Shown piece by piece: positions 45,559 through 56,192 of a stretch of DNA of 64,000 nt. Origin of the DNA: Histomonas meleagridis (lineage: Eukaryota > Parabasalia > Tritrichomonadida > Dientamoebidae); assembly GCA_020186115.1 (NCBI GenBank), contig WSYJ01000030.1, positions 1 through 64,000 of the forward strand, written 5' to 3'. A program made the translations under genes and the position numbers. Below the pieces are notes generated by a model. It saw only the letters and a program-made list of their open reading frames with translations, was not told the DNA's origin and did no database searches. How positions within the stretch are numbered: the stretch's first letter is position 1; every line of letters starts with the position of its first letter.

Positions 45559-48500
45559 ATGAGCCAGGAAACCAACGAAGAAACCACAATATCTCAATGG
45601 ATAAAGTCAAAAGAGGCTGATCTTAAATCTCTTGAATTCGACAAGCCAAATGTATTTATTGTAAAAAACGAAACTAATCCTTGGAATGCTGATAACGTTC
45701 CAGAAATTAAACATCCTGGTGCAGATTTTTTCAGAAGTGAACCACTTATCATGACACGAGATTATGATAGATTAGAACCACGTCCAGAAAGAAGCAAAAT
45801 TCCTGAGGAATATTTAGAATTTAATTCTTCTCCTGGTGGTTCTTTAGGAAAATCATTAGATACATTAATCAATGAATTAGACCCATTAACGTCCATTCTT
45901 CCTCCACCAGATTCTTTATATTTAAAGGACCCAAGACCAAATTCTTCACCAATAATTGATTCTGACCTTCAATTATACAAACTTTCTTTTACATCTATAA
46001 ATGCTGCCTGTGACTTTTTATGCCCAATTATCTTAGACGTCTTTCTTTTTGATGGCAAAATTGGAAAGAGAGTATCAGAAACATGGTCCTTTGTTCCACC
46101 ACAATTCCACAATGAATTGTCATCTCACGAAGCCTTCAATAGTTTTCTTCAAGCACCACAGAGTATTTCTCTTGCAATTAATCGACCCAAATTATCTTCA
46201 ACCGATGACTTAGAAAAGTCATATGAAGGTCTATTTTTAGTCTGTATCTTTGACAGACTCTTTATGAAGCAAGCAGGAGCTGCTGTTGATCAATATTATA
46301 TATCACCCAAAGATTTTAATAAGCGAAAAGCTTTAGCAGCCATAAAAGAAATGAACTACGAAGGCTATAGGTTAACATTTGCATATGCAGCTCGAGCCAT
46401 TTCCAAGATTCTTTCTGAAGGGAATTCGAATATTCAATTTCTCCGAGTTATCCAAACCACGACAGCCGATGAAGCGTTTCTGCAACATAAGCTCAACAAA
46501 GAGCGTAAGCATCCGCATTATTTACCTATTGATGCCCGATTTGTCATGACCAAATTAGATTCACCGACAAGTGAATTGAAACAGCTCCGATACTTCTTCA
46601 AGACAAATCCATTTTTCCGGCTTAAATATGAGAATTATTTAGTCATTAAGTTCAAGACTGTTAATTTATCATTAAAATTTGGGGTTAAAGGGCGAAACAT
46701 TGCTGGCGATGTCACATATCGAAATGGTAATACATTACTTGACATAAATGGGCAAAAATCATATAAAACGCATTGTCAATATCATAGTTCTAATCCCAAA
46801 TTCCATGACGAGATCATCTTAGAATTACCATATCCATTAACCAAAGATTTATCTCTTGATTTTAAGTTTTATCATTTAGATTCCAAGTTACAAGTTGCAA
46901 ATGAAACTAATACATTAGGAACAGCTACATTAAGTTTATTACATGATGGACATATTATCGAAAATGGTGAGCATAAAATTAGTATATATGATCCAATTGG
47001 TAAATCAAGTGATGCGAAGTCGGTACTAATCATTGAGACATTAATATGTTCAAGTATAAATTCACCATCATCATCAGTAAATGAAATGATGAATGGTATC
47101 TATCAAAACTCGGATAAAATTGATTATTATTCACTTGCTAAATATATAAATCCATTATTAGATCAAATTATTAAAGATATCTCAGAAGGTAATCATGATT
47201 CATTTATAGCATTAACAAATGTCATTAATCAATTTCCATTTAATGATAAAGATTCAAGATATAAAGGATTAATTAAAGAGAATTATCAAGATAAAATTAT
47301 ACAGCCATATGATTTATTAAGTTTTTATTTACAATATTGCGCTTTACATAATGTAAATATTTGTGACTTCTTTAGACAATATGTATTATTTTGGAATGAA
47401 TATATTGTTAAAGTTAATTTAGAGAAACGAATTGATATTAATTTCCCATTTTTCTTTTTAGATTTATTATTTAAATGTATATTAAATGATAAGAATTTAA
47501 TATTCGATGATTCATTTAGGAATTTAATGAATTCATTACAAAATAATTTGACAAGTTTTCGAAGTGAAAGTTATGTTAAATCATTTAATGGTCATCAATT
47601 AAATATAGCATTAGCTATGTTTTATAAAGATTTATGTGAATTTTGTGATCGAGGAATTATAATAAAAATTGTCTCAGAACATATTAATAAATTCGATGTA
47701 AGAAAGAATCAATATGATCAAAGATGTTTCATTGATTTCTTAAGTAATTTCTTAACACCGAAAACACTTTTAATATTTTGTATCCCATTAAATGATGAAG
47801 ATTTTAATACATGTTCATTTTCACAAATCTTTTTGAATAAATTAGAAGAAGAATTAGCAACTTATGAACAACTTCATGAATTTTGTTCATTATTATATTG
47901 TTTATTAAATTATTATACAAAAGAACAACTTAAATTAATATCATTAGGTATTATCCCATTATTAAATATCATTGGAAGAAATAGAGTTATATTAACTGAG
48001 AATAATGACTTAAATTTATTTATATTTCCATTTATTATAATATTATTCTTATTATCAAATTATGACTTAAATAAATTGACGGATGAAGTTAGTGAAACTT
48101 GTCGATTATTAATCGAAAAATCGAATGAAGGTATTAATTTACCAAATAAAATTAAAGAATTAGAAGGTATATTTGATAATAAAAGAAATAGTAATAAACG
48201 CTCATTAAATTTATTAGATGAAAAAGTTGCCAAATTTAAAATATTATCATTTAATTCACTTGATGCATGGAAACGAATTGATTTTCTTAATCAAATGATA
48301 TGTATTAGTTTTGTACAATTATGTAATATTGTATATTCATTAAATAATTTAATTGTACCATTATATGACATTAAAATCTCGAAATATTTATTCCAAACAT
48401 TTAAAGAATCGACAATAAACTTCATTAAAATTAATAAGACGAAAATATTTAAAGATCCACAATTTAAAGTCTATAAATTAGTCTTAAACTTAATTAAGAA

Positions 48501-50049
48501 TTTAACACAATATAACTACGAAATTATTGATGAAATATGGACAAATGAACAACTTGAATGTAAAACAACAAATCGAACATATGCATTTTTCTTACGTGCA
48601 ATTAAAAAACATGGATTAACAAATGACAAATTTAACATTTTAAAGAATTCTAATGTATATTCTATTGCAGAACGTTATATGAAGATTAATTCCAAATTAG
48701 AAAAACTTAATTATAAAGATGAAAATCATCATGATACTATAGCAGATTGTTTAGTTAAATTAGCTGATTTTTATATCCCTTCACCAGATTGTCGAGTCCA
48801 AGTTTTATTAGAGTTAGCACAATTACATTTACAATATCAATATGCAAGTGAAGCTGCAGTAGCACAATTAACAGCAGCTGCATTAGTTGCAGAATATTTA
48901 CGTGTATTAGATCGATTACCTAATGTATTCTCTGATGAAAAACATCCAGCTAAATCATTCATTAGTGCATGTCCTTCAGCTTCAAGTGAAGTATGTCCAG
49001 ATAAATTACTTGAAGACTTACCTAAAATACCTGGATTTTGTACAACGAAATATTTCTGTGAATGTGGTTTAATATTTATCATTCAAACTACTATGGACAC
49101 ATGTAAACGCGCCTCATTATTTGAGTTATCAACAAAGATTCATTCTTTATTACGTCCTTTAATTGAATATCGACATTTATGGAGAGTCTTAGAGAAACAT
49201 TTCCAAAACGGAGAAATTTCATGGTCATTTTTGGATCAATTTGGTGCAAAGAATGATCGTTCGTTAGGTACATATTTCCGAGTTAAGTTTCAAACAGGTG
49301 AAATTTATATATATCGTGAAGCACAATTAGTCAATTTATGGCAATTTAGTAACAAAATTAAACAACGCTCAAACTTAATAGCGAATGGTAAACCAATCGA
49401 AATCATTAATGAAGGACTTGACTTTAATCCGGACAAATTAGAAAAGGATAAATTTTATGTACATATTAAATCAGTTGAACAATATTTCACACCAGAAGAA
49501 AAGAAAACTCGTGTTACTGTATTCGAACAAAATCATAACGTGAGTCGATTTTATTTCGATTTGCCTTATTCGAAAACTGCACAACAATCAATTGAACATT
49601 GTTATTTAAAGAGAACTATTTATACTCTTCCACATCCAATGCCATATATAGTGTCAAGAGTTAAAATACCACCAGAGAACATACAACAAATCGATTATAC
49701 GCCAATAGAATATAGTTGCTCAAACTTATCCAAACAATTGGAAAATATTAAAGAGGCAACAAAAAGAAAAGACTTCAAGACAATGCAATTGTTGTTGCAA
49801 GGATCATTATTGGTGCAAGTAAACGAAGGCCCAAAGAAAATGGCGGAGGTGTTCTTGAATGGTTCGACGGAAAATCAAAACACTGCAAACTTAAGAAGAA
49901 TATTTAGAGAGTTCTTAAAGGCAAATGAACAGGCGGTGAAGCTACACGGCGAATGGGTAATGAAGAACCCCGTGCACTCGAAGCTACAGGACGAAATGGA
50001 AATCGGTCTGAACAGGTTAACTTCTTCTTTGCAGCCGTTTTTAAAGTAA
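45559..50049 (+). CDS. DOCK-family guanine nucleotide exchange factor (zizimin-like)
   Basis: 1496 residues from MSQETNEETTISQWIKSKEA. A C2-like DHR-1 domain lies at about 355-500 (YLVIKFKTVNLSLKFGVKGR; FHDEIILELPYPLTKDLSLD). A helical middle follows. The DHR-2 catalytic domain spans about 1040-1490: VLLELAQLHLQYQYASEAAV, AALVAEYL, then LFELSTKIHSLLRPLIEYRH, RSLGTYFRVKF and, near the end, MQLLLQGSLLVQVNEGPKKM, the nucleotide-sensor helix that contains the conserved VQVN.GP. DHR-2 loads GTP on Rac or Cdc42. The N-terminal IMTRDYDRLEP segment resembles DOCK-C/D proteins. No PH or SH3 domain is seen. It would drive actin remodelling in amoeboid adhesion. Confidence 0.92.
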   Translation: MSQETNEETTISQWIKSKEADLKSLEFDKPNVFIVKNETNPWNADNVPEIKHPGADFFRSEPLIMTRDYDRLEPRPERSKIPEEYLEFNSSPGGSLGKSLDTLINELDPLTSILPPPDSLYLKDPRPNSSPIIDSDLQLYKLSFTSINAACDFLCPIILDVFLFDGKIGKRVSETWSFVPPQFHNELSSHEAFNSFLQAPQSISLAINRPKLSSTDDLEKSYEGLFLVCIFDRLFMKQAGAAVDQYYISPKDFNKRKALAAIKEMNYEGYRLTFAYAARAISKILSEGNSNIQFLRVIQTTTADEAFLQHKLNKERKHPHYLPIDARFVMTKLDSPTSELKQLRYFFKTNPFFRLKYENYLVIKFKTVNLSLKFGVKGRNIAGDVTYRNGNTLLDINGQKSYKTHCQYHSSNPKFHDEIILELPYPLTKDLSLDFKFYHLDSKLQVANETNTLGTATLSLLHDGHIIENGEHKISIYDPIGKSSDAKSVLIIETLICSSINSPSSSVNEMMNGIYQNSDKIDYYSLAKYINPLLDQIIKDISEGNHDSFIALTNVINQFPFNDKDSRYKGLIKENYQDKIIQPYDLLSFYLQYCALHNVNICDFFRQYVLFWNEYIVKVNLEKRIDINFPFFFLDLLFKCILNDKNLIFDDSFRNLMNSLQNNLTSFRSESYVKSFNGHQLNIALAMFYKDLCEFCDRGIIIKIVSEHINKFDVRKNQYDQRCFIDFLSNFLTPKTLLIFCIPLNDEDFNTCSFSQIFLNKLEEELATYEQLHEFCSLLYCLLNYYTKEQLKLISLGIIPLLNIIGRNRVILTENNDLNLFIFPFIIILFLLSNYDLNKLTDEVSETCRLLIEKSNEGINLPNKIKELEGIFDNKRNSNKRSLNLLDEKVAKFKILSFNSLDAWKRIDFLNQMICISFVQLCNIVYSLNNLIVPLYDIKISKYLFQTFKESTINFIKINKTKIFKDPQFKVYKLVLNLIKNLTQYNYEIIDEIWTNEQLECKTTNRTYAFFLRAIKKHGLTNDKFNILKNSNVYSIAERYMKINSKLEKLNYKDENHHDTIADCLVKLADFYIPSPDCRVQVLLELAQLHLQYQYASEAAVAQLTAAALVAEYLRVLDRLPNVFSDEKHPAKSFISACPSASSEVCPDKLLEDLPKIPGFCTTKYFCECGLIFIIQTTMDTCKRASLFELSTKIHSLLRPLIEYRHLWRVLEKHFQNGEISWSFLDQFGAKNDRSLGTYFRVKFQTGEIYIYREAQLVNLWQFSNKIKQRSNLIANGKPIEIINEGLDFNPDKLEKDKFYVHIKSVEQYFTPEEKKTRVTVFEQNHNVSRFYFDLPYSKTAQQSIEHCYLKRTIYTLPHPMPYIVSRVKIPPENIQQIDYTPIEYSCSNLSKQLENIKEATKRKDFKTMQLLLQGSLLVQVNEGPKKMAEVFLNGSTENQNTANLRRIFREFLKANEQAVKLHGEWVMKNPVHSKLQDEMEIGLNRLTSSLQPFLK

Positions 50050-50292
50050 AAAATTATTATATTGTGAAATGTGACATTACAGAGCAAGAAAATTAATGTT
50101 TCGTTTTATGTTCGTCGAAAAATAATTTTCACATTTGTCAAAGTTCTTAGAGCTAACTGAAAAACGCTCTTTATTATAAAAATGTTTTGATGTCTTTCTT
50201 TATGTGGGTGTATGAGCATTTTTATAAATGCTTTCCTTATCAATGTAAATTATCAAACAAGTTTTTTATGTATGCAATATATACTTAATAAC

Positions 50293-50302
50293 TCACTTTT
50301 TT
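50293..50302 (+). promoter_or_regulatory. initiator TCACTTTTTT of the solo ankyrin-domain gene
   Basis: TCACTTTTTT with A at 50295, 36 bases before the GTG at 50331 that stands where the family start codon is expected. Confidence 0.5.
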
Positions 50303-50330
50303 CTCACAGTAATTTATTTCTGAAAACCAA

Positions 50331-50726
50331 GTGCCGAAGGAATTTCAATTCTTAGAAGAACTTAGGCAAATTGTTTTTTCTGTAAACAATGAAAATATCG
50401 AAGCATCTACTGAATCCATTATGAAAATATTTGATAACAAAAATTCATATACTCTTAATCTTATTATTTCTCAACTGGTTTATATAGCATTTTTTGCAAG
50501 AGCTCGAACTATGAAGACTGTCGAAGCTTATGTACATTTCATTAAAAAGATTGAAGAAAAGGAATTAGATATAAAAGAAAACAAAATAACTGAAATTTTT
50601 ATGAGTTATCTTACCACACATTATGCTCGTGGTGAACCCCTTATGGAAAAAATGTTCCAAAATAATTATGCTGACCCAAACCATATTCTTAAAGGGGAAA
50701 ATTATTACTTATCAGTTCAAATATAA
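50331..50726 (+). pseudogene. solo N-terminal domain of the ankyrin family, start codon lost
   Basis: 131 codons read as FQFLEELRQIVFSVNNENIE and so on, aligning with the N-terminal helical domain of copies 1-3 (for example LISIKQILFKLNNENISQTA). A complete domain (NLIISQLVYIAFFAR, KIEEKELDIKENKITEIF, LMEKMFQNNYADPNHILK) ends QI-stop at 50726 with no DUF3447 or ankyrin part after it. The frame starts at GTG, not ATG; the first ATG is at 50419, 30 codons in, which would delete the first helix. An initiator-like TCACTTTTTT is still present. It is either a start-lost pseudogene or a gene using the internal ATG. Confidence 0.65.
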
Positions 50727-50929
50727 ATGTTGTTTTAGATATGTATAGTTTCATAATGTCGATATTTCCATTATATATATAGAATAGCTTGGAGATTGAA
50801 ATAAGAGGTATATGTAAAAAATCTTTACCAAAAGAATAAAAATGCTTTATATTTTTAAAAGAAAACACAAAATATTTTTAGAATTTTTAAAATAATAATT
50901 AATTTATAAAAACAAACATTTATTCGCAT

Positions 50930-52195
50930 TTAATAAAATTTAATTTGACCATTAGGAAACTGAATAACTTTTTCACCATTCTTTGAACGTTTTTCTTTTT
51001 GTCCATTTGCAAATATATAAATAACAGATCCATCACATGTTGAGATTTCGATAGTTTGGCTTGATTTATATTTATATGCTTGTGTACCATCTTTAAAATC
51101 AATAGAAATATCTCCATTTTGATAAAATATATATAAAATTTCATCTTTTTGTATCTTTTGTGATCCATTTGGAAACAATGTACCAATTGCATCATCATCA
51201 TAATATATCATTCGTTTCCCATCATTTAAAATTATTTGATTTGTAATATTTCCTGGTTTATAATCGAAATTAATTTCTGATTGATGATCATAAGAAAACA
51301 ATTCATTAAATGAATCTTTTGAGTTTTTATTTATTGTTTCTTCGTTTTCGTTGTGATAATTTGATTTACTTTCATTTACTTTGATGCTTTGATTTGGAGT
51401 TATGTTAACTTTTTTATTTTCTGTGCTTTCTTCTTCTTCACTTAAATCAAAGCTGATTTCATCGTTTTTTGTTAGATCGATTTTGATTAGTTTTCCAGTT
51501 GATTTTACTTTGTTTTCTTTTGGTGATAATGTTTTGATGAGAGTTTGCTTTGCTTGTGGTAAAATTTCACTTTGATTTTCGTTGTTGGATTTTGATTTAT
51601 AATTGTGATCAATTAATAATGCTTCATTTGGAACTATGGATGGTAGTGGTTGATTTTTTTCATTTGTTATAGAAGAAGTACTTTGATCTTTTTCTTTTAG
51701 TTCTTGAATTTGTTTAAGTAAATTCATTTTTTCATTTGCCCACTCCGTTTTTTTAAATCTGTACTTTTCTTTTAGAGCTGTGTATTTTTGTTTTAGAAGA
51801 AGATGGTTTGCTTCACTGAAAATTGGCTGAGAAAAAATTTGTCTACTTTCGTATTTTGCTTTTTCTCGAGCAAGCTTCCTTCTTTCATTTCTTAATTGTG
51901 TTTTTTCGTTTTCAAGTTGTCTTTTCTTTTGTTTTATTTGTTGAATTGTTTTTTCAAGATGTGTTATTAATTCCAAAATTTGACTAGTATCTATTTCATT
52001 ATCTTCTTGATTATCTTGGGTTTCAAAAAGATCTGGAAATTTTTTTGAGAATTTTTGTCGAAGATTTTTAAAATCAATTGATGAATCTGAATATTCTGAA
52101 TTGCTTTCATTTAGAGCTATCTCTTCGTTTTCACAAAACGATCCTAAGTCTTCAGATATGGGAATCTTTTGTAATTCATTATTGGGATCGCTCAT
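50930..52195 (-). CDS. CPAP/SAS-4/TCP10-like centriolar protein
   Basis: 421 residues from MSDPNNELQKIPISEDLGSF. Residues about 75-200 form a strongly charged coiled coil (QIKQKKRQLENEKTQLRNER; ALKEKYRFKKTEWANEKMNL). A Ser/Lys-rich linker leads to the C-terminal G-box beta sheet (residues about 310-421): short repeats such as LFPNGSQKIQKDEILYIFYQ, NGDISIDFKDGTQAYKY, VIYIFANGQKEKRS and VIQFPNGQIKFY. This is the TCP10_C/G-box of CPAP (SAS-4), which binds STIL in centriole and basal body assembly. It is shorter than animal CPAP and lacks an obvious tubulin-binding PN2-3 motif. A role at the flagellar basal bodies is inferred. Confidence 0.82.
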   Translation of the reverse strand: MSDPNNELQKIPISEDLGSFCENEEIALNESNSEYSDSSIDFKNLRQKFSKKFPDLFETQDNQEDNEIDTSQILELITHLEKTIQQIKQKKRQLENEKTQLRNERRKLAREKAKYESRQIFSQPIFSEANHLLLKQKYTALKEKYRFKKTEWANEKMNLLKQIQELKEKDQSTSSITNEKNQPLPSIVPNEALLIDHNYKSKSNNENQSEILPQAKQTLIKTLSPKENKVKSTGKLIKIDLTKNDEISFDLSEEEESTENKKVNITPNQSIKVNESKSNYHNENEETINKNSKDSFNELFSYDHQSEINFDYKPGNITNQIILNDGKRMIYYDDDAIGTLFPNGSQKIQKDEILYIFYQNGDISIDFKDGTQAYKYKSSQTIEISTCDGSVIYIFANGQKEKRSKNGEKVIQFPNGQIKFY

Positions 52196-52522
52196 ATGAA
52201 GTTAACGTACATATTGACCGTTTAGCAACATTCGTACCCTATTTTACTTACTTGCCATTTTTACCCAAAGGATTTAATATTTTCAAGAAAAATCAACATG
52301 AAACTGAATTTTACACAGGTGTTACCTATAAAGTGTGTTAAAATTTTATAATATTTTAATTCTCCACAACAAATTACATTTTAAGATTTGATATCATTAT
52401 TTCTCTTAACTTTTATTCTTATCTATTCACTACAGCCATAAGCATGTTCTGGGTAAGAAAAAATAATCTAAAAACAATAGATGAATTTATTAATCATTTA
52501 TATATACATATTCTTTATTATT
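52196..52522. other. intergenic between two minus-strand genes
   Basis: No gene is seen. It holds the upstream region of the CPAP-like gene and the 3' flank of the GT31-like gene. Confidence 0.4.
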
Positions 52523-53557
52523 TTATCTATTAGCTCTACAAAGTCTGGGAAACAACAAGTCTGGAAAGTAATAATGAACTGATTCATCTTTAACAGCAAA
52601 TATTTGTTTGGATATTTTTATAATACCATCAATTCCACGTTTATCGTGGTGATGTAAGAAAACAATTTTATTAAGTGGCCCATTAAACACACCACAATGA
52701 TATAAATTTGTCGGATATTCTTTTTCTGGACAAGGAATTAAATCATGAAAATCATTTTTTTCTATTCTTTTTAAATCATCTTTTGGAAAAGGGTGACCCA
52801 AAAAGCTAAAAGATGTCGCATTTATCATTGTAATATTTAATCTAATTAAAAATTCATTGTGACAAATATCTTCGGCTCGTTTACAATTTTTTATAATTTC
52901 TTCATAAATCGGAAGCATTAATTCAACAGCTCTTCTTGAATAAAAATATCCAACACCACCTTGAAGGAATCCTGATAAATCAGGAAGCTCCACACAACAA
53001 CCAAGAATTACCGGTTCTTTCAAAGGATCATATTTTTCTTCTAGTGATTGATAATATGATTCTAATAGTTTTAAGTTTACTGAATTATCATCTGTAGCTC
53101 TATGAAGCCAACGATAATTCGTTTCATAATAAAAGTATGAAAGTCCGAAATATGTTTTTCGATAAATATCAATGCTTTTTGCATCATATGTTTTGCTTGG
53201 CTTGATTTTAGATGTTATTTTTCTGTAATAATCAGGAACTTTAAGATTTAAAATATCATCAAAATATTCTTGTGTTGTTATATTAATATCTTCCCAATCA
53301 AGATATATGGCTTTATAACCTGGCATCTGATTTAATTCATTAACAAAATAAATAGTCATTTTGATGGGGTTTTGACTTTTTGGCATTGTGACAATAATAA
53401 ATAACACCTTATTAATGGTGTTGTTATTAAGTATTTGAGTGTTTTTAATATTGAATCGAATTCTTTTACATGAATATTTAAACTTCCAGATTATAATTAA
53501 ATATATAATGGAAAATATATATGCTAAAATAACATATTTATAATTTGTTTTAGCCAT
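52523..53557 (-). CDS. fringe/GT31-like type II glycosyltransferase
   Basis: 344 residues. Residues 8-25 form an N-terminal anchor (YVILAYIFSIIYLIIIWKF) in type II orientation. The catalytic part has YRWLHRATDDNSVNLKLLE, where TDD is the DxD-type metal site of GT31, then PVILGCCVELPDLSGFLQGG and VGYFYSRRAVELMLPIYEEI, the conserved GG.GY..SR substrate-binding block, and RAEDICHNEFL near the catalytic acid. The C-terminal part (LIPCPEKEYPTNLYHCGVFN) is typical of the fold. Beta-1,3-galactosyl- or GlcNAc-transferase activity in the Golgi is likely. It is a second Golgi glycosyltransferase in this window after 11362-13428. Confidence 0.8.
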   Translation of the reverse strand: MAKTNYKYVILAYIFSIIYLIIIWKFKYSCKRIRFNIKNTQILNNNTINKVLFIIVTMPKSQNPIKMTIYFVNELNQMPGYKAIYLDWEDINITTQEYFDDILNLKVPDYYRKITSKIKPSKTYDAKSIDIYRKTYFGLSYFYYETNYRWLHRATDDNSVNLKLLESYYQSLEEKYDPLKEPVILGCCVELPDLSGFLQGGVGYFYSRRAVELMLPIYEEIIKNCKRAEDICHNEFLIRLNITMINATSFSFLGHPFPKDDLKRIEKNDFHDLIPCPEKEYPTNLYHCGVFNGPLNKIVFLHHHDKRGIDGIIKISKQIFAVKDESVHYYFPDLLFPRLCRANR

Positions 53558-54479
53558 TTTTGTCTAAATGGCTCAAATTTATTTAAGTTTTTCAACGTTT
53601 AAAGAATTCTTTATAAGAACTTTCTTTTATGTATTGAAATATAATATTTTAATTAAATCCATATAAAATGGACCATTTTACAATATGTAGAAGTAATAAA
53701 TTTCTAAAATTGCTATTACATTATATATATTGTGTTAATTTTATAATAAATGTGATATAATATAGAATGCGCAAAATATAGGAAGACGCCTACAGACACC
53801 CGTATGACACATGTATGACATAATGTTAAAGCATAAATAGAGTCATGAAAGCGAAAAAAATACAACCAAAAAATGAACCTTATTCTTAACAAAATCAAGC
53901 CAATTTTTTCAATTTTACAGAGATCTATTAATAAATATAATTTTGTATTTTATTTTAAAAAAAATTGAAATCGAAAATTTATTGATTTTTTTGAAGTATC
54001 ATTAGATAGAATATAATCAATATTTTGTATTTATAAAGGTTTTATCAAAATTCTTTGGTATATTTTAGAGAAATTTTCCATTTAATCAACAACAAATTTC
54101 AATATAATAATGCGACATGTGAACTGAAAAACATTTTTAAATATCATAAAAACATGAAAAAAAGTATAAATGAAATTAATATATAATCTTTATAATAAAA
54201 ATCAGAAGTATTTTGATCACTGAATAAAGTTATTCATTAAATTAATGCATTTCAATAAAGAAATGCAATTATTGTAAATTTTGACAACAAGCTTTGTGAT
54301 AATGAGGTTTTTGAGTTGACTTTTTGTAAATTTTAAAAAGTAACGATAGAGCATATCAAACAACAAACATTTATATAAAAGTGACATGGTGATTTGGCCG
54401 AAAGAAAGTTGAGGAATCTCATAGAAAGTATTGAATAAAAATAAAATTAGTTTTGAAGTCAAAATATGCCACATCAGAA
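53558..54479. other. intergenic, between divergent genes
   Basis: About 0.9 kb, AT-rich, between the GT31-like (-) and NOL9-like (+) genes. No gene or repeat is recognised. Confidence 0.45.
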
Positions 54480-55952
54480 ATGGAAAAAAGCACCAACGAA
54501 AATTTTCCCACCCAATTAGAAACCAAAATGACGACTGCTCTTGACAAACCTCAACTTGCACCAAAAGTGGAACCTTCTGATAATAAAAAAGTTAAAGAAA
54601 ATTCATCAACAGAAAATACTAATATGCAAAATACTTCAACGCCAGATTCCCAAAACATGTGCTCCATGGACCCTAAAGTTCTTGAGTTTCCATGTGGTCC
54701 TCAATCATTTTATGGTGCAATGAAAATAACTGTTTGCAGTGGTTTTCCTGTTGTCCATGGTGCTAAATTATCCCCTGGCTACTCTCAATTATTTTTTGCT
54801 CCAATGTATACACTTCCAATTACTTTTTATTCATCTGAAAAGTTTTCACTCAAAATTGAACCGTATAACAAAGATAAACTTGTGCATGACGAGAGAGAAT
54901 ATTACTTCCCGAAAAATTATACGCCAGAAAACTTCAAACAAATTTTTCCAGGATCATATCATTCTTCAACCATCGAAGGTCCGACATACCCAGAAACGGC
55001 TGAAAAATTTATAACTTCCATTTTAAACGAGGGTCCAATAACTATTTTTGTAGTTGGAAATCAATCATCTGGAAAATCCACATTCACAAAATATCTTGTC
55101 AATAACCTACTCAACTCTTATTCTAATGTTTATTATCTTGATTTAGATCCTGGACAACCTGAAATCTTTCTTCCTGGATGTATTACGGCATCTAAAATTA
55201 ACAGGTACTTACTCAATCCCCCTGAATTCAACTTTAGGTTTGCTGGTAATAAGCAATTCATTGGCTCTTTCTCACCAACAAAAGCATTTACAAAACATGT
55301 TGAAGTTCTTTTTAAACGGCTCCCCACAGACACTTTTGTTGTAATCAATTCATTTGGCTGGATCAAAGGATTAGGACTTGAAATACACCAAAACCTTCTA
55401 AACATAATAAAGCCAAATGCCATTATCATGTTACACAAGGCTGATGAGACTCCAACGGTAATGAGCAATTCACAGATCAACATTGAAATTATTCCACGCA
55501 GAGGGCCAAACATGATTTTCCCCAAAAGACATAGAATCCTTAGAAAAACAGCATACTTTGAAAGGAACGTGTTGAGTTCAAACAAGTTAATTGTGGCCTC
55601 GATATCATCATTCAGATTAATATTTCTTGGCACACAAGAAAAGCCATTAACTGAACTGTGTGGTGCAACAGTTGCGCTATGTAACGAGCCAATGAATTTT
55701 TGGCGTGAAAAACCAAAAGTGTCGACATTGTACTCAATGCCATCGATCTGGTGCAACTCAATTGCAATGATAAAATCGGTAGACGAAGAGCATGGAACTG
55801 TGTCCATCTACTCGCCAATCCCACATGTAACGTTTAATGTCATTGTGTATGGGATCATTAACACATTCAAAACGAATCCTCCAAGTGCACCACCAGCTAA
55901 AGATATCGAACCAGTAGCAGTGGACAATGAAAAGAAAGAAGAATCAGGTTAA
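54480..55952 (+). CDS. polynucleotide 5'-hydroxyl kinase, NOL9/Grc3 type
   Basis: I start at the ATG at 54480 (MEKSTNENFPTQLETKMTTA); the longer frame begins at TTG. The protein has 490 residues. After a Ser/Thr/Lys-rich tail comes the Grc3 N-terminal beta domain (ITVCSGFPVVHGAKLSPGYS; LFFAPMYTLPITFYSS), then the kinase core with P-loop VVGNQSSGKSTFTKYLVN (about residue 191), the Walker B-like YLDLDPGQPEIFLPG (about 218) and the lid/base region NRYLLNPPEFNFRFAG. NOL9/Grc3 phosphorylates rRNA intermediates in ITS2 processing; Clp1 is the mRNA/tRNA paralogue. The PGQPE motif is shared, and the N-terminal layout favours NOL9. An out-of-frame ATG at 54466 precedes the start. Confidence 0.87.
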   Translation: MEKSTNENFPTQLETKMTTALDKPQLAPKVEPSDNKKVKENSSTENTNMQNTSTPDSQNMCSMDPKVLEFPCGPQSFYGAMKITVCSGFPVVHGAKLSPGYSQLFFAPMYTLPITFYSSEKFSLKIEPYNKDKLVHDEREYYFPKNYTPENFKQIFPGSYHSSTIEGPTYPETAEKFITSILNEGPITIFVVGNQSSGKSTFTKYLVNNLLNSYSNVYYLDLDPGQPEIFLPGCITASKINRYLLNPPEFNFRFAGNKQFIGSFSPTKAFTKHVEVLFKRLPTDTFVVINSFGWIKGLGLEIHQNLLNIIKPNAIIMLHKADETPTVMSNSQINIEIIPRRGPNMIFPKRHRILRKTAYFERNVLSSNKLIVASISSFRLIFLGTQEKPLTELCGATVALCNEPMNFWREKPKVSTLYSMPSIWCNSIAMIKSVDEEHGTVSIYSPIPHVTFNVIVYGIINTFKTNPPSAPPAKDIEPVAVDNEKKEESG

Positions 55953-56192
55953 TCTGTGTAATTTTTCAAAATTTGATACCATGGAAATGAATAAAAAGAA
56001 CTGTCAAACATTTGTTCACAATGTTTAAGCATTTGTTCTGGTAATTAGTTTTGTCGAAATTTGTAGATATTTCAAAATTAAATTAAAATTCAATTAATCC
56101 TTTTTAGAGATATGTATTAAGTGATAGTTCGAAATTAAATGTAGGTTGGGAAATTAGTGTTTTTACTAAATTTGATTAATCAATTAAATTTT

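Noticed and set aside
53716-53898. 60-aa minus ORF in the GT31/NOL9 spacer
   Set aside because: No motif, and its composition reflects AT bias.
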